NCBI RefSeq assembly: GCF_013386825.1
Contig: NZ_JACARC010000011.1
Coordinates: 1 to 64,000 of the forward strand
Length of the DNA stretch: 64,000 nt
Direction: 5' to 3'
Source: Pseudomonas sp. IPO3778
Lineage (GTDB): Bacteria; Pseudomonadota; Gammaproteobacteria; Pseudomonadales; Pseudomonadaceae
Positions 42,021 to 49,904 of the stretch are shown here, piece by piece. Made by a program: the position numbers and the translations under genes. The notes beneath the pieces are model-generated. The model ran no database searches and was not told where the DNA came from. It saw only the letters and a program-made list of their open reading frames with translations. Every line of letters starts with the position of its first letter. Within the stretch, counting starts at the first letter, position 1.

Positions 42021-42152
42021 ATGTATTAGTCAGTAAGCCTTTATCGTGCCAACTATTGGTTTTTAGGGGTTTTTGATGGGTTTTGACGGGGGTGAGGGTG
42101 CTTTTTTGTCGGCGCGCACACCAAATCGGGGCGATTCGTTACCGAGTGCTAC

Positions 42153-42176
42153 GTTGTGGAGCAGGTTGTGGAGCAG
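42153..42176. repeat. 12-bp tandem duplication
   Basis: GTTGTGGAGCAG occurs twice head to tail, perfectly. It lies about 70 bp before the MFS pump gene. It could be a slippage duplication or a paired regulator site. Confidence 0.8.
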
Positions 42177-42244
42177 GAATATTGCGGGGCATACAGAACG
42201 TACTTATTGATAAAGTGCCGGTTCAAAACCGAGAGTGAACCGCA

Positions 42245-43645
42245 ATGACGTCGATGTCCCAACGCCGCTCAACCTTGATTGCCTTGTTGGTCGCCGTCAC
42301 GTTTTTCATGGAGAACCTGGATGCCACGGTGATTGCTACCGCGTTGCCGGACATCGCCCGCACGTTTGGGGTAGGGGCGGTGGACGTGAACATCGGCATG
42401 AGCGCCTACATGCTCGCCGTCGCGGTGTTCATTCCCATCAGCGGCTGGCTGGCCGACCGCTTTGGCTCACGCCTGGTCTTTGGTTCGGCGATCGTGCTGT
42501 TCAGCCTGTCGTCGTTGCTGTGCGGATGGAGTGACAGCCTGCAGACCTTCGTCGCCGCCCGGGTGTTGCAGGGCATCAGCGGGGCGATGATGGTGCCGGT
42601 GGGGCGCCTGGCGGTGCTGCGCACCACCGAGAAAAAAGACCTGGTGCGGGCGATTTCATTTATCACCTGGCCCGGGTTGGTGGCGCCGATACTCGGGCCG
42701 CCGGTGGGTGGCTTTATTGTCACCCATGCGTCCTGGCCGTGGATTTTCTACCTCAACCTGCCGCTGGGCCTGCTGACCCTGATCGCCACGTGGGTGTTGA
42801 TCCCCAAACATGACGAGGTCGACACCAGGGCGTTCGATTTCAGGGGCTTCCTGCTGGTGGGCGTCGCCAGTGCGGCGCTGCTGTACGGTGTCGAACTGCT
42901 TGGGCAAAGCCGTGGCAGTTTGGTGCAGGGCCTGTTGCTGAGTGGTGCCGGGCTGATGCTGGGGGGCTTTGCCTGGCGGCATATGCGTCGGCAGGCGCAA
43001 CCCCTGCTGGCGCTGGCCGTGGTGAGCGTGCGCACCTTCAGTGTGTGCCTGTGTGGCGGGTCGATTTTCCGGGTGGCCATCAGCACCTTGCCGTTCCTGT
43101 TGCCGCTGATGTTTCAACTGGCCTTTGGCCTTTCTGCCTTCGATGCGGGGTTGCTGGTGCTGGCGGTATTTGCCGGCAACCTGGCGATGAAACCGTTCAC
43201 CACGTCGGTGATGCAGCGCTGGGGCTTTCGCCCGGTGCTGATGATCAACGGCATTCTTGGCGTGTTGGCGATTGCGGCCTGTGCGTTGCTGGACCCGCGC
43301 ATGAGCTGGGCACTGATCCTGTTCATTCTGTTCGTGGGCGGCCTGTCACGCTCCATGCAGTTCACCTTGTTCAATACCCTGGGGTTTGCCGATATACCCA
43401 AGGCGCAGATGAGCGACGCCTCAACCTTGTTCAGCATGTTTTTCCAGTTGAGCATGGCCATGGGGGTGGCGATCGGGGCGCTGTTGTTACGTTTTGCCAT
43501 GAATTTACACGGCAACACCGGGCAGGCCGCGACCGCTGATTTCCAGCTGACATTTTTGTGGGTGGCGGTGATCGCGGGCGTGGCGCTGCTGGATAACCTG
43601 CGGTTGCCGCCCCGGGCCGGTGAGTCGGTGCTGCAACGCAAGTGA
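42245..43645 (+). CDS. MFS drug exporter, DHA2 (14-TM) family
   Basis: This 466-residue inner-membrane proton antiporter resembles EmrB/QacA. Motif D1-like MENLDATVIATALPDIARTF lies in TM1, GWLADRFGSRLVFGSA is motif A, and the antiporter motif C is APILGPPVGGFIV. About 14 helices are predicted. The start ATG at 42245 has a poor ribosome site; an ATG nine bases later is an alternative. It is transcribed towards benR but 117 nt separate the two, with a UUCG-type hairpin at 43651-43667. Its substrate is unknown; no adaptor (EmrA) gene is adjacent. Confidence 0.88.
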   Translation: MTSMSQRRSTLIALLVAVTFFMENLDATVIATALPDIARTFGVGAVDVNIGMSAYMLAVAVFIPISGWLADRFGSRLVFGSAIVLFSLSSLLCGWSDSLQTFVAARVLQGISGAMMVPVGRLAVLRTTEKKDLVRAISFITWPGLVAPILGPPVGGFIVTHASWPWIFYLNLPLGLLTLIATWVLIPKHDEVDTRAFDFRGFLLVGVASAALLYGVELLGQSRGSLVQGLLLSGAGLMLGGFAWRHMRRQAQPLLALAVVSVRTFSVCLCGGSIFRVAISTLPFLLPLMFQLAFGLSAFDAGLLVLAVFAGNLAMKPFTTSVMQRWGFRPVLMINGILGVLAIAACALLDPRMSWALILFILFVGGLSRSMQFTLFNTLGFADIPKAQMSDASTLFSMFFQLSMAMGVAIGALLLRFAMNLHGNTGQAATADFQLTFLWVAVIAGVALLDNLRLPPRAGESVLQRK

Positions 43646-43650
43646 GCCAC

Positions 43651-43667
43651 CATACCTTCGGGGTATG
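43651..43667 (+). terminator. Small hairpin between MFS gene and benR
   Basis: CATACC and GGTATG form a 6-bp stem around a TTCGG loop, 6 nt after the MFS stop. There is no U-tract, so it may stabilise the 3' end more than terminate. Confidence 0.4.
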
Positions 43668-43743
43668 AAACAACACCTATTGAATATTGGACGGCATGCA
43701 TCCTGCGCAGCAACCTGCCAAGACGTACAGCCGCAGGGCCCAT

Positions 43744-43751
43744 AACAATAA
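43744..43751 (+). promoter_or_regulatory. Crc/Hfq CA-motif at the benR ribosome site
   Basis: AACAATAA fits the AAnAAnAA target of Hfq/Crc, directly before the AAAGGCG ribosome site of benR. In P. putida, Crc is known to block benR translation. Confidence 0.65.
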
Positions 43752-43762
43752 AAGGCGCAACC

Positions 43763-44722
43763 ATGACCGTGCTATTGAGTGAGCGCAGCCAGATTTTCGA
43801 CCGTGCAGATGCCTACGCAGTCTCTGACTACGTGAACCAGCACGTCGGCAGCCACTGTATCCGCCTGCCGCCCAAGGGCCGCCCCCAGGCGAGCATCAGC
43901 CACCGGACCTTTTCCAGCCTGGACCTGTGCCGTATCAGCTACGGCGCGCCGGTGCGGGTAACGTCACCGGCCCTGGAAACCATCTACCACCTGCAGATTC
44001 TGCTGCACGGCCACTGCCGTTCGAACGCCCGTGGCGAAGAGCAGGTCCTGGGCCCCGGGGAAGTACTGCTGATCAACCCGGATGACCCGGTAGACCTGAC
44101 CTATTCCGCCGATTGCGAAAAATTCATCATCAAAGTGCCCGTGCGCCTCCTGGAAAACGCCTGCCTCGAGCAGCACTGGACGTTGCCGCAGCCGGGCATC
44201 CGTTTTGCGGCTTCGCGCCACGCGCTCACCGAGATGGGCGGGTTCCTGCCATTGCTGGGGCTGATCTGCCACGAGGCTGAAAACGCCGCCGAGCCGGAAG
44301 TACAGGGCCTGTATGAGCGCATCGTGGCCAATAAGCTGCTGGCGCTGTTGGCCAGTAACGTCCTGCGGGTGATCCCCCGGCCCCAGCAAGGCGGCGGCTT
44401 TGAAGCGGTGCGCCAGTTTATCGAGGAGCACCTGACCGACGACATCAGCGTCGAACAATTGATGGCCGTCGCCAGGGTCAGCGAGCGGTCGCTGTATAGC
44501 CTGTTTGAACGCCAGGTCGGCCTGTCGCCCCGGGACTACCTGCGCCAGCGCAAGCTGGAGCGGGTGCACGCCATGTTGCAACTGGCCACGGCCCGCAGCG
44601 TCACCGAGGTGGCACTGGACCATGGCTTCGTGCACCTGGGGCGTTTCTCCGAGGCCTATCGCAAACGCTTCGGCGAGCTGCCTTCCCAGACGTGGAAGCG
44701 CCGGCTTGCGCCAGGCGGATAG
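43763..44722 (+). CDS. benR: BenR, AraC/XylS-type benzoate regulator
   Basis: BenR is the benzoate-responsive activator of benABCD, homologous to XylS. The N-terminal effector domain holds SISHRTFSSLDLCRISYGAPVRV and YHLQILLHGHCRSN. The C-terminal double HTH lies at about residues 215-315 (SVEQLMAVARVSERSLYSLFERQVGLSPRDYLRQRKLERVHAML, then SVTEVALDHGFVHLGRFSEAYRKRFGELP). At 319 residues it matches BenR/XylS. The start ATG follows AAAGGCG, which overlaps a Crc motif. Its target box lies at the junction with benA; the distal half-site overlaps the benR stop codon. Confidence 0.93.
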   Translation: MTVLLSERSQIFDRADAYAVSDYVNQHVGSHCIRLPPKGRPQASISHRTFSSLDLCRISYGAPVRVTSPALETIYHLQILLHGHCRSNARGEEQVLGPGEVLLINPDDPVDLTYSADCEKFIIKVPVRLLENACLEQHWTLPQPGIRFAASRHALTEMGGFLPLLGLICHEAENAAEPEVQGLYERIVANKLLALLASNVLRVIPRPQQGGGFEAVRQFIEEHLTDDISVEQLMAVARVSERSLYSLFERQVGLSPRDYLRQRKLERVHAMLQLATARSVTEVALDHGFVHLGRFSEAYRKRFGELPSQTWKRRLAPGG

Positions 44723-44742
44723 CGAATTGCAGTCAGCGGATA
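44707..44742. promoter_or_regulatory. BenR binding site, two direct half-sites
   Basis: Two 15-bp direct repeats lie exactly 21 bp apart: TGCGCCAGGCGGATA (44707-44721) and TGCAGTCAGCGGATA (44728-44742). The second is a perfect match to the XylS/BenR motif TGCA-N6-GGNTA; the first has one mismatch. The distal copy overlaps the benR stop. Confidence 0.88.
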
Positions 44743-44784
44743 TTGAGGCCTAGAGCAAGCACATAAGGTGGGGTGGCCTGATAC

Positions 44785-44792
44785 AAGAACAA
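44785..44792 (+). promoter_or_regulatory. Crc/Hfq CA-motif at the benA ribosome site
   Basis: AAGAACAA fits AAnAAnAA and lies just upstream of the CGGAGG ribosome site of benA. Confidence 0.55.
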
Positions 44793-44807
44793 CGGAGGGC
44801 CTGCCCC

Positions 44808-46184
44808 ATGATCAGCACATTCGACCGACTCGCCTCGCAACTGCGTGACTCCGTCCAGGAAGACCCCGCCACCGGGGTGTTCCGCTGCCGCCGCGACATC
44901 TTTACCGACCCCGACCTGTTTGCCCTGGAGATGAAGCACATCTTTGAAGGGGGTTGGGTCTACCTGGCTCATGAAAGCCAGGTGCTTGAGATCAACGACT
45001 ACTTCACCACCTGGATCGGCCGCCAGCCCGTGGTCATCACCCGCGACAAACAGGGCACGCTCCACGGCCTGGTCAACGCCTGTGCCCACCGCGGTGCCAT
45101 GCTCTGCCGCCGCAAACAAGGCAACAAAGGCTCGTTTACCTGCCCGTTCCACGGCTGGACCTTCAGCAACGCCGGCAAGCTGCTCAAAGTGAAAGACGCC
45201 AAGACCGGCGCCTATCCCGACAGTTTTGACTGTGACGGCTCCCACGACCTCAAGCGCCTTGGCCGCTTCGAAAACTACCGCGGCTTTCTGTTCGGCAGCC
45301 TCAGCGAAGCAGTGCCGGAACTCAGCGATTACCTGGGTGAAACCCGGGTGATCATCGACCAGATGGTCGACCAGGCACCCCAGGGCCTGGAAGTGCTGCG
45401 GGGCAGTTCATCGTATGTGTATGACGGCAACTGGAAGCTGCAGATCGAGAACGGCGCCGACGGTTATCACGTCAGCTCCGTGCACTGGAACTACTCGGCG
45501 ACCATGGGCCGGCGCAACTACGAAGCCGAAGGCACGCGCACCGTGGACGCCAATGGCTGGTCGAAAAGCCTGGGCGGCGTGTACGCCTATGACCATGGCC
45601 ATATCCTGCTGTGGACGCGCCTGCTCAACCCCGAAGTGCGCCCGGTGCATGCCCACCGCGAGGCGTTGGCCGAGCGCCTGGGCCAGGCGCGTGCCGACTT
45701 TATCGTCGATCAAACCCGCAACCTGTGCCTCTACCCGAATGTGTACCTGATGGACCAGTTCTCCACGCAGATCCGCGTGGTGCGGCCGATTGCCGTGGAC
45801 AAGACCGAAGTCACCATCTACTGCATGGCGCCCAAGGGCGAAAGTGCCGAGGAGCGCACCACGCGCATTCGCCAGTACGAAGACTTCTTCAACGTCAGCG
45901 GCATGGGTACCCCAGACGACCTGGAGGAATTCCGCGCCTGCCAGACCGGCTACCAGGGCGCGACCACTCTGTGGAATGACCTCAGTCGCGGCGCCAAGCA
46001 GTGGGTCGAAGGCCCTGACGAAAACGCCCGGGCCATGGGCATGAACCCGCAGCTCAGTGGCGTAAAAACCGAAGATGAAGGCCTGTTTGTCCGCCAGCAC
46101 GCCCATTGGGCGCAAAGCCTGCAACGCGCGATCGAGCGCGAGCGACAAGGCGTGATCGCCACGGACAAGGCGGTGCTGTCATGA
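44808..46184 (+). CDS. benA: BenA, benzoate 1,2-dioxygenase large subunit
   Basis: BenA is the catalytic alpha subunit of the Rieske dioxygenase that converts benzoate to its 1,2-cis-dihydrodiol. The Rieske cluster ligands are C92 and H94 (CAHRGAML) and C112 and H115 (CPFHGWTF). The mononuclear iron site includes H221 and H226 in GADGYHVSSVHWNYSA, with the bridging Asp before them. It has 458 residues, the usual length. The start ATG has CGGAGG about 9 nt upstream. It opens benABCD and overlaps benB by 4 bp. Electrons come from BenC. Confidence 0.96.
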   Translation: MISTFDRLASQLRDSVQEDPATGVFRCRRDIFTDPDLFALEMKHIFEGGWVYLAHESQVLEINDYFTTWIGRQPVVITRDKQGTLHGLVNACAHRGAMLCRRKQGNKGSFTCPFHGWTFSNAGKLLKVKDAKTGAYPDSFDCDGSHDLKRLGRFENYRGFLFGSLSEAVPELSDYLGETRVIIDQMVDQAPQGLEVLRGSSSYVYDGNWKLQIENGADGYHVSSVHWNYSATMGRRNYEAEGTRTVDANGWSKSLGGVYAYDHGHILLWTRLLNPEVRPVHAHREALAERLGQARADFIVDQTRNLCLYPNVYLMDQFSTQIRVVRPIAVDKTEVTIYCMAPKGESAEERTTRIRQYEDFFNVSGMGTPDDLEEFRACQTGYQGATTLWNDLSRGAKQWVEGPDENARAMGMNPQLSGVKTEDEGLFVRQHAHWAQSLQRAIERERQGVIATDKAVLS

Positions 46185-46669
46185 GCCTGTCCCGTGACCG
46201 CCTGCTGGACTTTCTGTACCGCGAAGCCCGCCTGCTGGATGACCGCCAGTGGGACGAGTGGCTCGACTGCTACTCACCCCAGGTCGAGTACTGGATGCCG
46301 GCGTGGGACGACCACGACACCCTGACCGAAGACCCCCAGAGCGAAATCTCGCTGATCTATTACCCCAGCCGCGACGGCCTGGAAGACCGCGTGTTCCGGA
46401 TCAAGACCGAACGCTCCAGCGCCAGCACCCCGGAGCCCCGCACCGCGCACCTGATCACCAACCTCGAAGTGCTGGCCGATGACGGCCAGCACGTGGAACT
46501 GCGTTTCAACTGGCAAACCCTCAGCCATCGCTACAAGACCACGGACATGTATTTCGGCACCTCGTTCTACCGCCTGGACATTCGCGGCGACCAACCGCTG
46601 ATCACACGCAAGAAGGTGGTGCTGAAAAACGATTACATCCACCAGGTCATCGATATCTATCACATCTGA
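46181..46669 (+). CDS. benB: BenB, benzoate dioxygenase small subunit
   Basis: BenB is the beta subunit that pairs with BenA in an alpha3beta3 complex. It has the NTF2-like fold typical of ring-hydroxylating dioxygenases. Typical stretches are LLDFLYREARLLDDRQWDEWLDCYSPQVEYWMPAW, RTAHLITNLEV and the C-terminal KKVVLKNDYIHQVIDIYHI. It has 162 residues. I chose the ATG that overlaps the benA stop (ATGA); the open frame extends further upstream only as a benA shadow. benC follows after 10 nt. Confidence 0.95.
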   Translation: MSLSRDRLLDFLYREARLLDDRQWDEWLDCYSPQVEYWMPAWDDHDTLTEDPQSEISLIYYPSRDGLEDRVFRIKTERSSASTPEPRTAHLITNLEVLADDGQHVELRFNWQTLSHRYKTTDMYFGTSFYRLDIRGDQPLITRKKVVLKNDYIHQVIDIYHI

Positions 46670-46679
46670 GGACACGCCC

Positions 46680-47702
46680 ATGACGTATTCCATCGCCCTG
46701 AACTTCGAGGACGGCGTGACCCGTTTCATCGATTGCAAGGTGGGTGAAAAGGTCCTCGATGCGGCCTTTCGCCAACGCATCAACCTGCCCATGGACTGCT
46801 CGGACGGTGTCTGCGGCACCTGCAAATGCCGCTGTGAAACCGGTGCCTATGACCTGGGTGACGACTACATCGACGACGCCCTGAGCGAGGACGAAGCCAG
46901 TGAACGCCAGGTATTGACCTGCCAGATGGTGCCGCAGTCCGACTGCGTGATTGCCGTGCCGGTACCGTCGGGTGCCTGCAAAACCGGCACCGCGCAGTTT
47001 GCCGCGACCGTTGCGAGCATTACCCGGCACGCCGATGCGGCGCTGGAAGTCAGATTCGAACTGGACCAGGCACCGGTCTTTCTGCCGGGCCAGTACGTGA
47101 ATATCGGCGTGCCCGACAGCGGGCAGACCCGCTCGTATTCCTTCAGCAGCAAGCCCGGCGACAAGCACGCCAGCTTTTTGATCAAGCATGTGCCGGGCGG
47201 GCTGATGAGTGGCTGGCTGGAGCGCGCACAGCCGGGGGATGGGGTGCCGATGACCGGGCCACTGGGCAGTTTTTACCTGCGTGAAGTGGCCCGCCCGTTG
47301 CTGTTGCTGGCGGGCGGCACCGGGCTGGCGCCGTTCCTGTCGATGCTGGAAGTGCTGGCCGAACGTGGGGAAGCCCGGCCGGTCACGCTGATCTACGGCG
47401 TGACCCGGGACCAGGACCTGGTGATGGTCGAGGTGCTGGATGCCTTCGCCAAACGCTTGGCTAATTTCAGCTTCGTCACCTGCGTGGCCGACCCGCAGAC
47501 CGCGCACCCGCAGCAGGGTTATGTCACCCAGCACATGGCCGCCGACGTGCTGAATGACGGCGACGTGGACGTGTACCTGTGCGGGCCGCCGCCGATGGTC
47601 GACGCCGTACGCCAGCACTTCAAGCAGCAGGGCGTCACCCCCGCGAGCTTCCACTACGAGAAGTTCACCCCCAACGCCATCGTCACCGGCGACGCCGCCT
47701 GA
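46680..47702 (+). CDS. benC: BenC, benzoate dioxygenase reductase
   Basis: BenC is an NADH-dependent electron-transfer protein for BenAB, 340 residues. The N-terminal plant-type 2Fe-2S domain has ligands C40, C45, C48 and C81 (CSDGVCGTCKC ... LTCQM). The FAD domain follows with RSYSFSS near residue 143. The NAD domain starts with LLLLAGGTGLAPFLSML and ends with VYLCGPPPMVDAVR. The start ATG follows GAGGACACGCCC. It lies between benB and benD (11 nt), a canonical ben order. Confidence 0.95.
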   Translation: MTYSIALNFEDGVTRFIDCKVGEKVLDAAFRQRINLPMDCSDGVCGTCKCRCETGAYDLGDDYIDDALSEDEASERQVLTCQMVPQSDCVIAVPVPSGACKTGTAQFAATVASITRHADAALEVRFELDQAPVFLPGQYVNIGVPDSGQTRSYSFSSKPGDKHASFLIKHVPGGLMSGWLERAQPGDGVPMTGPLGSFYLREVARPLLLLAGGTGLAPFLSMLEVLAERGEARPVTLIYGVTRDQDLVMVEVLDAFAKRLANFSFVTCVADPQTAHPQQGYVTQHMAADVLNDGDVDVYLCGPPPMVDAVRQHFKQQGVTPASFHYEKFTPNAIVTGDAA

Positions 47703-47713
47703 GGAGCCCTCCC

Positions 47714-48475
47714 ATGAATCCACGTTTCAACACCAAGGTCGCGCTGGTCACCGGCGCCGCCCAGGGCATCGGTCGCCGGGTTGCCGAGCGTCTGCTGGAA
47801 GAGGGCGCCTGGCTGGTGGCGGTCGACCGTTCGGAACTTGTGCATGAATTGCAGCATGCGCGGGCGCTGGTCCTTACCGCCGACCTTGAGCAGCATGCCG
47901 AGTGCGCGCGGGTGATGGCCGCCGCCAAGGCGCGTTTCGGGCGCATCGACATTCTGGTCAACAACGTGGGCGGCACCATCTGGGCCAAGCCGTTCGAGCA
48001 CTACGCCGAGCCTGAAATCGAGGCTGAAGTGCGCCGCTCGCTGTTCCCGACCCTGTGGTGCTGCCATTGCGTGTTGCCGTACATGCTGGAGCAGGGCAGT
48101 GGTGCCATCGTCAATGTCTCGTCCGTGGCCACGCGCGGGGTGAATCGCGTGCCCTATGGCGCGGCCAAGGGTGGCGTGAACGCCCTGACCGCCTGCCTGG
48201 CCCTGGAGACTGCCGGCAGCGGCATCCGCGTGAATGCCACCGCACCGGGCGGCACCGAAGCGCCACCCCGGCGCATTCCGCGCAACAGCCAGCCACAGAG
48301 CGACCAGGAGCGCGTCTGGTACCAACAGATCGTCGACCAGACCCTGGACAGCAGCCCGATGAAACGCTACGGCAGCATCGACGAGCAAGCCGGCGCCATT
48401 CTGTTTCTTGCCTCCGATGACGCCTCTTACATCACCGGCGTGACCTTGCCGGTAGGAGGTGGCGACCTCGGCTGA
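47714..48475 (+). CDS. benD: BenD, benzoate cis-diol dehydrogenase
   Basis: This SDR enzyme oxidises and decarboxylates the benzoate cis-dihydrodiol to catechol, making NADH. The Rossmann motif is VTGAAQGIGRRVAERL, NNVGG follows, and the catalytic Ser and YxxxK appear in NVSSVATRGVNRVPYGAAKGGVNAL. It has 253 residues. I chose the ATG at 47714, preceded by GAGGAGCC; the longer open frame is a benC shadow. It ends benABCD, 55 nt before the transporter gene benK. Confidence 0.94.
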   Translation: MNPRFNTKVALVTGAAQGIGRRVAERLLEEGAWLVAVDRSELVHELQHARALVLTADLEQHAECARVMAAAKARFGRIDILVNNVGGTIWAKPFEHYAEPEIEAEVRRSLFPTLWCCHCVLPYMLEQGSGAIVNVSSVATRGVNRVPYGAAKGGVNALTACLALETAGSGIRVNATAPGGTEAPPRRIPRNSQPQSDQERVWYQQIVDQTLDSSPMKRYGSIDEQAGAILFLASDDASYITGVTLPVGGGDLG

Positions 48476-48506
48476 TCCACCGCTGTACCTGCAGACACTG
48501 ACTCAC

Positions 48507-48517
48507 AACAACAATAA
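48507..48517 (+). promoter_or_regulatory. Crc/Hfq CA-motif before benK
   Basis: AACAACAATAA is a strong A-rich Hfq/Crc-type target, overlapping the stretch just before the benK ribosome site. Confidence 0.65.
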
Positions 48518-48530
48518 TGAGAGCACTGCC

Positions 48531-49865
48531 ATGCGTACCCACGACGTCAATTCGATTATCGATAACGCCCGTTTCAACCGTTTCCACTGGCTGGTGGTCA
48601 GCCTGTGTGCCTTGCTGTTGATCTTTGACGGCTATGACTTGTTTATCTACGGCGTGGTCTTGCCGTCGATCATGAAGGAGTGGGGGCTGACGCCCTTGCA
48701 GGCCGGCGCGCTGGGCAGCTATGCGCTGTTTGGCATGATGTTCGGGGCGCTGATTTTCGGCAGCCTGGCCGACAAGTTCGGCCGCCGCAAAGGCATCGCC
48801 ATCTGTTTTGCGTTATTCAGCGTCGCCACGGTGATCAATGGCTTTGCCAGCAACCCCACTGAGTTTGGTATTTGCCGGTTTATCGCCGGGCTCGGCTGTG
48901 GCGGCCTGATGCCGAATGCGGCCGCGCTGATTACGGAATACGCGCCGAAGAAACGGCGCAGCATCCTGATGGCGGTGATGTTTGGTGGTTACTCCCTGGG
49001 CGGCATGCTCTCGGCCGGTGTGGGGATTTTCATGCTGCCGCGTTTTGGCTGGTCGTCGATGTTCTTTGCGGCGGCGATCCCGCTGCTGCTGATGCCGTTG
49101 ATTGTGTATTGGCTGCCCGAGTCCATCGGGTTCCTGATCCGCCAGGGCCGCCAGGAACAGGCGCGGGCGCTGCTCAAGCGGCTGTCGCCGGATACCCGGA
49201 TCGACCCGGACGATGAGCTGCACATCAGCGCCGGCAAAGGCAAGGGCGCCTCGGTGGTGGAGCTGTTTCGCCATGGCCTGGCCTTGAGGACGGCGGCGAT
49301 CTGGGTCGCGTTTTTCTGCTGCCTGTTGATGGTCTACGCCCTGAGTTCGTGGCTGCCCAAACTGATGGCGGGTGCCGGTTACAGCCTGGGATCGAGCCTG
49401 TCGTTCCTGCTGGCCCTGAACTTTGGCGGCATCGCCGGGGCGCTTGTGGGCGGTTGGCTGTGTGACCGGCTTAACCTGGTGAAGGTGGTGATCGGCTTTT
49501 TTATCGCCGCGCTGGTGTCCATCAGCCTGCTGGGCATCAAGAGCCCCATGCCGGTGCTGTACCTGCTGATCTTTTTTGCCGGCGCCACCACCATCGGCAC
49601 GCAGATCCTGCTGTACGCCGGTGCCGCACAACTCTATGGCTTGAGCATTCGAGCCACGGGCCTGGGCTGGGCGTCCGGCATCGGCCGCACCGGCGCCATC
49701 GTCGGGCCGCTGCTGGGCGGCGCATTGATGGGGATTGAACTGCCCCTGCACCTGAACTTCATGGCCTTTGCCATTCCCGGGGCGATCGCCGTGCTGGCGA
49801 TGACCGGGTATGCCCTGAATGAGCGTCGAGGCCAGCCTGCGGGGATAGCCGCACAGGCGCAGTGA
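48531..49865 (+). CDS. benK: BenK, benzoate:H+ symporter (MFS, AAHS family)
   Basis: This inner-membrane transporter of the aromatic acid:H+ symporter family takes up benzoate. It has 444 residues and 12 helices. The TM1 stretch FDGYDLFIYGVVLPSIMKEWGLTP carries the Asp residues typical of AAHS members. The loop-2 motif is GSLADKFGRRKGIAI, and TM4 holds CRFIAGLGCGGLMPN. I chose the ATG at 48531, with GAGAG 8 nt upstream. It follows benD in the same direction and has its own Crc-type motif. Confidence 0.93.
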   Translation: MRTHDVNSIIDNARFNRFHWLVVSLCALLLIFDGYDLFIYGVVLPSIMKEWGLTPLQAGALGSYALFGMMFGALIFGSLADKFGRRKGIAICFALFSVATVINGFASNPTEFGICRFIAGLGCGGLMPNAAALITEYAPKKRRSILMAVMFGGYSLGGMLSAGVGIFMLPRFGWSSMFFAAAIPLLLMPLIVYWLPESIGFLIRQGRQEQARALLKRLSPDTRIDPDDELHISAGKGKGASVVELFRHGLALRTAAIWVAFFCCLLMVYALSSWLPKLMAGAGYSLGSSLSFLLALNFGGIAGALVGGWLCDRLNLVKVVIGFFIAALVSISLLGIKSPMPVLYLLIFFAGATTIGTQILLYAGAAQLYGLSIRATGLGWASGIGRTGAIVGPLLGGALMGIELPLHLNFMAFAIPGAIAVLAMTGYALNERRGQPAGIAAQAQ

Positions 49866-49882
49866 TTTACAGATCTGTCGAT

Positions 49883-49890
49883 AACAATAA
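49883..49890 (+). promoter_or_regulatory. Crc/Hfq CA-motif before benF
   Basis: AACAATAA lies about 14 nt before the benF start codon, beside its weak ribosome site. Confidence 0.5.
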
Positions 49891-49904
49891 CTAAGAGCAA
49901 CGAC

